A program made the position numbers and the translations under genes. 35,719 bases of DNA from assembly GCA_019649035.1 (NCBI GenBank), contig BMAT01007428.1, forward strand, positions 320,366 through 356,084. The letters are read 5' to 3'. A model generated the notes under the pieces. It worked only from the letters and a program-made list of their open reading frames with translations. It was not told the DNA's origin and did not search any database. Below, one piece after another: positions 32,601 through 35,719 of this stretch (within the stretch, counting starts at the first letter, position 1; the number at the start of each line of letters is the position of its first letter). This DNA comes from Elysia marginata (lineage: Eukaryota; Mollusca; Gastropoda; Plakobranchidae).

Positions 32601-35538
32601 GATTTCAATAAAGATATATGTGTATAGATACCAAAGAATACACTAAAGGAAACTCACAGAGAATCAAAGATAGGAGTACATGATCCACTGTTTTGTCTTG
32701 GTGGAAGATTTTTGAAAGCCCGAAACAAATGGATAAATGGTGGACAGCCCATTAACACTTGCAAAGTCTGAAAAAAATATTAGAAAATATTCTCTCAACA
32801 GTTATCTGATAATTTATCTAAAATGAATATTAAAATGAATTAAATATATTTATATATAGATACAAATTAACACAATATCAATCCAGAACAAGATTAAAAA
32901 GCTGTGTTCGCATTGAGGTACATTTATTACATTTTACAGATAGACTGCATTGAAAACAAAATTCTCTGAATGAAAAAAGCATAGGTCGTTTATGAACAGT
33001 ATTCATTCACTCATATTAACATTTTAATGATTATACATGAAACAAATAGTTTAAGTCATTGGTTGTTTATGAAAGATATCCATTGATATTTAGATGAGAT
33101 TTTCTAAAATTGAGCTGTTGGAATATAATTTTAGTTCCTATAAAGGCCTGATTAAATCTTAATAATTTTACAGCAAAAATATTGGACTAGCCACTGAAAC
33201 AGTTGCTTTATAATTTCATTTCAAATAGTCACTGACAAAGCAAAAAAAAAGTGGGAAGGGGGGGAATACACTGATTTAAATGATAGTACTGATGTTTCAA
33301 AACATGGAAATATGACATGAAATTACAAAGACAACTGTGACCACGAATCAGACACTTACAGCGTTCATGAAGCAAACATTACTTCCATTTACAAGACCTC
33401 TGGGTTGAATTACAAGTGGGGTGTGAACAACAGGTAAGCTTGATAACACATCTGTAAGTACAATTGTAGAAATGTTTATTAAAAATATGGCAAAACAAGC
33501 TCACTAACCATTTATTTTAAGCTATGTAATTTGAACAATGCGCAAATGTCTGTCAATATGTGCAGGTTAATGGATGAGACAGGAGTAAACAAGCCATAAA
33601 CATAAAGGCAGATCATCAAGATGATTGAAAACAAAATAAGAAAGTTTTAAAAAAAATTTGTTTAGCCTGGCTTAAAAAAATAAGCACACACTAAAAAAAG
33701 GAAGTGAAATCCACTTACCTAAAATTTTTGGAGCAATGGGATCACTTTGAACACCGACAGGCACTACTTTTTGCGGGGGAACAGGGTTGCGTTTGGCTTC
33801 CGCCTTCTCTTTTTCCTGCCAGTACCGAACACTTTTCACCTCATCTGCAGGAGCTGAAAGAACTGGTGGAGGGGAAAGAGCTACAGGGGTAGGAGAGGTG
33901 GATGAAATTGAGTTATTGACTTTAGACTTTCCAAACAGACTGCTCCACATCCTAGGTGTCTGAGGCTGAGGGGCAGCTTGTGTTGGTGAGGTAGTAACGG
34001 ATGGCTGGTTTGCTTCGGTGAATTTGGTCTCTGTTGTAGGTGATAGTTTATCAATTGGAGGTTGACTTGAAACGGACGGCACAGAAGGTTCAGAAAGTGG
34101 GACCTGCACAGTTTTGGCTATTTCGGGAGTTGAAACTTCTTGTGTAGATTTAAGACTCACAGGTGACCCTGTTACATTTGAAGAACTGGCCTCAGCGTTG
34201 TCAGAAATGTTCAGCTTAGCTACACCATTAGAGACTGTCAAGGAAACCTCACTTTGGGCAGTGACCTTGCCAATAGTAAAGGGCTTCTTTGAAGAGGAGA
34301 TATTGTCTGGACCAAACACCATGGGTCCCACAAACTCAAACTTTGATGATGAGGAAGAAACAGGAATTGGTTTGCTGCTTGTCACATTGTTATTTGATTG
34401 GGACTTAGGAGACTCATTATTTTTGTTCGTCAGAGGTTTATTAGTTTCTGATTGTTGCACAGTTTTAATATTTGTCTCTTGCGAAGAAACAGAGGGAGGA
34501 TCAACATCAGGTGGTATGTGAACAATGTGTGAATCTGAATGAAAACCAGGGGTGGCGTTGACAATGCCCTGGTGAGGATCGTATGGAGGTGCAACTTGAA
34601 CATTTGTAAAGTTATTCTGAATATGTGTTGGTGTGTTATGAACTGCATTTGTTACAGGGATGGCTTGGGACTGATCAAGAGTAACAGGGGCATGAAGAGG
34701 ATGAGACGCTGTGAAGACAATCCCATCTGGTTGGACAAAGTGGTGAACAGTTACAGGCTGCTGAGCAACAACTGGAACTGACAAGTCCATTGGCTCAACT
34801 TGAAAACCAGCAGTGCCAGGATAATGAGTGTGTATTGACTGAAGAGGAACACCTGGTATGGCATACAGTGGTTGAACAGTGCTCATGGCAGCAACAAATG
34901 CAATGGTAGCAGCATCTCCGTTTGTAACCAAAGGAGGAGGAGGCTGATTAGGGAAGACATACCCTCCCTGCATGGAGATGGGAAAGTGAGAGGTGCCAGG
35001 AGGTGGTGGAGGCGGTGCATTGTGAGCCCAGTGAGGAACTGACACTGGATATGCAACAACAGAAGGCACAGCAGAAGGTAAATGAGGCTGGTGGGATGGA
35101 GGAGGCACATTAGCCTGGAAAACAGCATCATTCCTGTTGTTGTTGCTGCTACTGCTTTTACTATTCCCAACTGCCTCTTCTGATGATGGGGGCGAATGTT
35201 GCTTCTTTAGTTGGCTGCACAAAGGATGTCCTTGTTCAGCTCCTGTAAAAATTGAAAGGGTCAAGATAATATATATGTAACAAAATTTTCTTTTAATGAC
35301 ACTAATTACAAATCGAGTTAAAGAAAATTAATTTTTTGCATAGACTTCATAAGAGCTTTTTCTTGAAACAAGGCTTTATTTTAATATAATTCACATTTGC
35401 CTCTTTTCAGCAAAACAAAGAAACGCACATTACCAGGATATTTGTCTTCTAATGATTGTGTCATGGCTTCAATTGGTGTATATAAAATGAGGAGAAAAAA
35501 GACTTACCGAATTTGCTTTTTTCCACAGAAAATGGCAA
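23489..35538 (-). CDS. USP10: USP10-type ubiquitin-specific protease (13 exons, extreme 5' end outside window)
   Basis: Thirteen exons join in one frame of about 915 residues, stop at 23489-23491. Residues about 1-515 are Pro/Ser/Thr/Gln-rich and disordered, with WSSLFGKSK matching the vertebrate WASLF block. The USP fold follows: QPRGLVNGSNVCFMNA (Cys about 545), TLQVLMGCPPF, QHDAEEFL, WQKVGPKN, SFFTLKLDIQ, LPPVLIMHLKLF, then DGHYTSDVF (His about 866) and WLRFDD (Asp). Order and spacing match human USP10 (798 residues, Cys424). USP10 cleaves ubiquitin from p53 and other clients and works with G3BP in stress-granule control; those roles are known in vertebrates and inferred here. The G3BP-binding FGDF motif is not in the window and may lie on an exon further right. 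The gene converges on the CEP72-like gene. Confidence 0.93.
23677..24965 (-). other. USP10-like last intron
   Basis: This is 1289 bases, AT-rich, with no transposon ends and no coding signal that I can support. Confidence 0.65.
24966..25034 (-). CDS. USP10: USP10-like exon: ETLSRVGKNKY
   Basis: The acceptor is CTTTTCCAACAG before 25034 and the donor is G|GTGAGA after 24966. It reads ETLSRVGKNKYMSPKSRSYK then LFG, matching human [22 protein letters not shown]. It was found by phase and homology, because it is too short to show as an open frame. Confidence 0.87.
25334..25475 (-). CDS. USP10: USP10-like exon: LPPVLIMHLKLF
   Basis: The acceptor is GCTGCTGCAG before 25475 and the donor is G|GTTTGC after 25334. 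It reads IQGQRRMFFDVLPPVLIMHL then KKIDFDVDLTIPK. LPPVLxxHLKxF is a USP core motif; the usual Arg (HLKRF) is Leu here. The donor is non-ideal but phase-compatible. Confidence 0.88.
25476..26319 (-). other. USP10-like intron
   Basis: This is 844 bases with AT-rich homopolymer runs only. I see no repeat or RNA gene. Confidence 0.6.
26320..26400 (-). CDS. USP10: USP10-like exon: VADALQRL helix
   Basis: The acceptor is TTTACCAG before 26400 and the donor is AAG|GTAAGT after 26320. It has 27 codons, GENVHSVADALQRLNLSETL then HDIDGLK. Human USP10 has VQDALESLVARES here. Confidence 0.88.
26622..26747 (-). CDS. USP10: USP10-like exon: core FFTLKLDIQ
   Basis: The acceptor is AATCACCAG before 26747 and the donor is CAG|GTAAGG after 26622. 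It has 42 codons: NDCGQTPLSSIFSGLSRSCL then SFFTLKLDIQ. Human has TPITGIFGGHIRSVVY...PFFTLQLDIQ in the same order. Confidence 0.92.
26748..27377 (-). other. USP10-like intron
   Basis: This is 630 bases of AT-rich sequence with nothing I can support. Confidence 0.6.
27378..27514 (-). CDS. USP10: USP10-like exon: acidic insert and WQKVGPKN
   Basis: The acceptor is CCTTATCTAG before 27514 and the donor is GTG|GTAAGT after 27378. An Asn-rich start (LNNNNQEIATNN) leads to acidic VDDDVDGDDESW and then QKVGPKNHHVET. Human USP10 has an acidic insert followed by WEQVGPRNKTSVT at the same place. Confidence 0.9.
27883..28488. mobile_element. TA-inserting MITE, copy B (606 bp), in a USP10 intron
   Basis: The left end CAGTGGAATCCGGATAAAGT then CAACA pairs with the right end ending CAGATTCCACTG. 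TA stands at both edges (27881-27882, 28489-28490). The interior aligns with copy A at 19176-19796. Inside lie a run of 10 G (27966-27975) and a run of 18 C (28189-28206), then CACCCACCCACC. It ends about 80 bases from the USP10 exon at 28571. Confidence 0.82.
28189..28206. repeat. Homopolymer run of 18 C
   Basis: A clean C tract inside MITE copy B, which is G18 in the USP10 pre-mRNA. It may be prone to slippage or assembly error. Confidence 0.9.
28571..28667 (-). CDS. USP10: USP10-like exon: QHDAEEFL motif
   Basis: The acceptor CCCAG precedes 28667 and the donor G|GTATGA follows 28571. It reads IGIQHDAEEFLSKILMICHE then ELENVLKLNHSY. QxDAEEFL is a hallmark of USP catalytic domains (human QEDAEEYLGFIL). 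Confidence 0.9.
28668..30245 (-). other. USP10-like intron holding a transposon copy
   Basis: This is 1578 bases. The element at 29809-30083 explains its 3' part in plus-strand order. The rest (28668-29802) is AT-rich without a supportable gene. Confidence 0.6.
29809..30083. mobile_element. DNA transposon (hAT-like, non-autonomous), copy 2 (275 bp), with 6-bp duplication TTATAG
   Basis: CAGGGATGCAAG (29809-29820) and CTTGCATCCCTG (30072-30083) are perfect 12-bp inverted ends. TTATAG flanks both (29803-29808, 30084-30089). The subterminal regions match copy 1 at 8944-10096, while the interior is shorter and different. No protein is encoded. Confidence 0.85.
30246..30346 (-). CDS. USP10: USP10-like exon: linker before DAEEFL
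   Basis: The acceptor is CTTTTTCAG before 30346 and the donor is CGT|GTAAGT after 30246. It reads GSKNKKGAHMDINVGQPFSP then LLSVAQDILGLR, parallel to the human stretch that ends just before GRQEDAEEYL. A longer open frame extends upstream into the intron but lacks homology. Confidence 0.88.
30347..31118 (-). other. USP10-like intron
   Basis: This is 772 bases, AT-rich. A 117-codon open frame running into it from the neighbouring exon has no homology beyond the exon. Confidence 0.6.
31119..31168 (-). CDS. USP10: USP10-like 50-nt exon
   Basis: The acceptor is TTTTCCAG before 31168 and the donor is G|GTAGAT after 31119. It completes Leu from the previous exon and reads IEFVNSFHNGQRVKSQ, parallel to human SFVRLMNEFTNMP. 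The phase fits both neighbours (one leading and one trailing base). Confidence 0.82.
31169..32657 (-). other. USP10-like intron
   Basis: This is 1489 bases. A CAGTTAAACCTCTATATTTG stretch at 31321 resembles a Tigger end, but no partner or TA pair was found. Nothing else is supportable. Confidence 0.55.
32658..32767 (-). CDS. USP10: USP10-like exon: TLQVLMGCPPF block
   Basis: The acceptor is TTTTTTTCAG before 32767 and the donor is CT|GTGAGT after 32658. It reads TLQVLMGCPPFIHLFRAFKN then SCTPIFDSL. Human USP10 has TLQALVACPPMYHLM and, further on, CTSTPMIDSF, so order and content agree. Confidence 0.9.
32768..33359 (-). other. USP10-like intron before the catalytic-Cys junction
   Basis: This is 592 bases of AT-rich sequence with nothing recognised. 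Confidence 0.6.
33360..33451 (-). CDS. USP10: USP10-like exon with catalytic cysteine
   Basis: The acceptor is TACTTACAG before 33451 and the donor is GCT|GTAAGT after 33360. G|AT restores D, then VLSSLPVVHTPLVIQPRGLV and NGSNVCFMNA. This is the Cys box: human USP10 reads QPRGLINKGNWCYINA. The nucleophilic Cys and the Asn two places before it are kept. The Trp before Cys is Val here. Confidence 0.92.
33719..35242 (-). CDS. USP10: USP10-like large N-terminal exon (disordered region)
   Basis: At 1524 bases this is the largest exon. The acceptor is TTTTTACAG before 35242 and the donor is G|GTAAGT after 33719. The protein is Pro/Ser/Thr/Gln/Val-rich and disordered, starting GAEQGHPLCSQLKK, with PPPPPPG and a PMDLS motif (34779-34793). 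Toward the end, RMWSSLFGKSKVNNS matches the conserved W-SLF block of USP10, and DPIAPKIL leads into the catalytic domain. No LNxxAxxF (PAM2) motif of the kind human USP10 uses to bind poly(A)-binding protein is visible. Confidence 0.9.
35508..35538 (-). CDS. USP10: USP10-like 31-nt microexon
   Basis: On the minus strand, TTCTTTTCAG precedes and GTAAGTC follows a 31-base exon reading LPFSVEKSKF plus one base. G|GA then joins it to the large exon in frame. Both splice sites are strong and the acceptor has a T-rich tract. It is short and not obviously conserved, so it could be a chance exon, but the fit of both sites and phase favours it. Confidence 0.5.
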
Positions 35539-35719
35539 CTGAAAAGAATGTAAAATATATTTGTATGAGTTTATATCATATAAAAGTTATAGATATCTCC
35601 ATTCTGAATGAACAACAGCATTGCAAGTTAAATTTTTTGTTGAGGTCTTGTTAATTGTAATGGTATCAAAAAATTTTTTTTTTAAATCAGTTAATTGATG
35701 GGAAAGCTGAGCTATCTGC

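Noticed and set aside
34114-34521. 135-codon open frame on the plus strand
   Set aside because: It is the antisense of the large USP10 exon, has no recognisable domain, and the opposite strand carries a clear homologue.
34883-35170. 95-codon minus-strand frame rich in Leu
   Set aside because: It is a shifted frame of the USP10 Pro-rich exon; base composition alone explains it.
1-35719. tRNA, rRNA, CRISPR array or bacterial operon
   Set aside because: I saw no cloverleaf with a GGTTCGAAT-type arm, no regularly spaced identical repeats, and no intronless gene cluster. The spaced TATACGTCTC cores at 8027 number only three and lie in an animal intron.

Overview
The window is eukaryotic, animal nuclear DNA. 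It is AT-rich, every supported gene is cut by GT-AG introns, and most of the sequence is non-coding. Both proteins I recognise are metazoan families. My best guess is a lophotrochozoan, perhaps a heterobranch gastropod mollusc. That guess rests on protein divergence, intron density and the many CTAGATCT-type motifs, and nothing in the window proves it.

Layout. (1) Positions 1-13165, plus strand: the 3' part of a CEP72/LRRC36-type centrosomal gene, with twelve exons from 344 to 10978, about 606 residues and no N-terminus, because the 5' exons lie left of the window. A 3' UTR of about 2.2 kb follows, with a good poly(A) signal at 13137. (2) Positions 13166-23488: a convergent region of about 10 kb with no supportable gene. 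It holds Tigger/pogo-like MITEs, shorter relatives of them, a strong hairpin, and presumably the USP10 3' UTR. (3) Positions 23489-35538, minus strand: a USP10-type deubiquitinase with thirteen exons, about 915 residues and an intact Cys/His/Asp catalytic set. Its extreme N-terminus lies right of the window. All exon junctions of both genes were checked by phase, and both reading frames stay open across every splice.

Mobile DNA. Two insertions (8944-10096 in a CEP72 intron and 29809-30083 in a USP10 intron) share the end CAG..ATGCAAG and are each flanked by a perfect 6-bp duplication (TTATGA, TTATAG). Three larger elements begin with CAGTGG and sit on TA dinucleotides, as in the Tc1/mariner/pogo group. 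A CEP72 intron also carries a fossil of the DNA-binding N-terminus of a pogo-type transposase, a plausible relative of the enzyme that moved such elements.

How the genes relate. They converge tail to tail and share no evident pathway. The CEP72 family acts at centriolar satellites and the centrosome. USP10 removes ubiquitin from substrates such as p53 and takes part in stress-granule control. I found no bacterial-style operon, CRISPR array, tRNA or rRNA. The most unusual material is the transposon family with 6-bp duplications, the hairpin between direct repeats at 13924-14022, and sequence changes at the USP10 active site.
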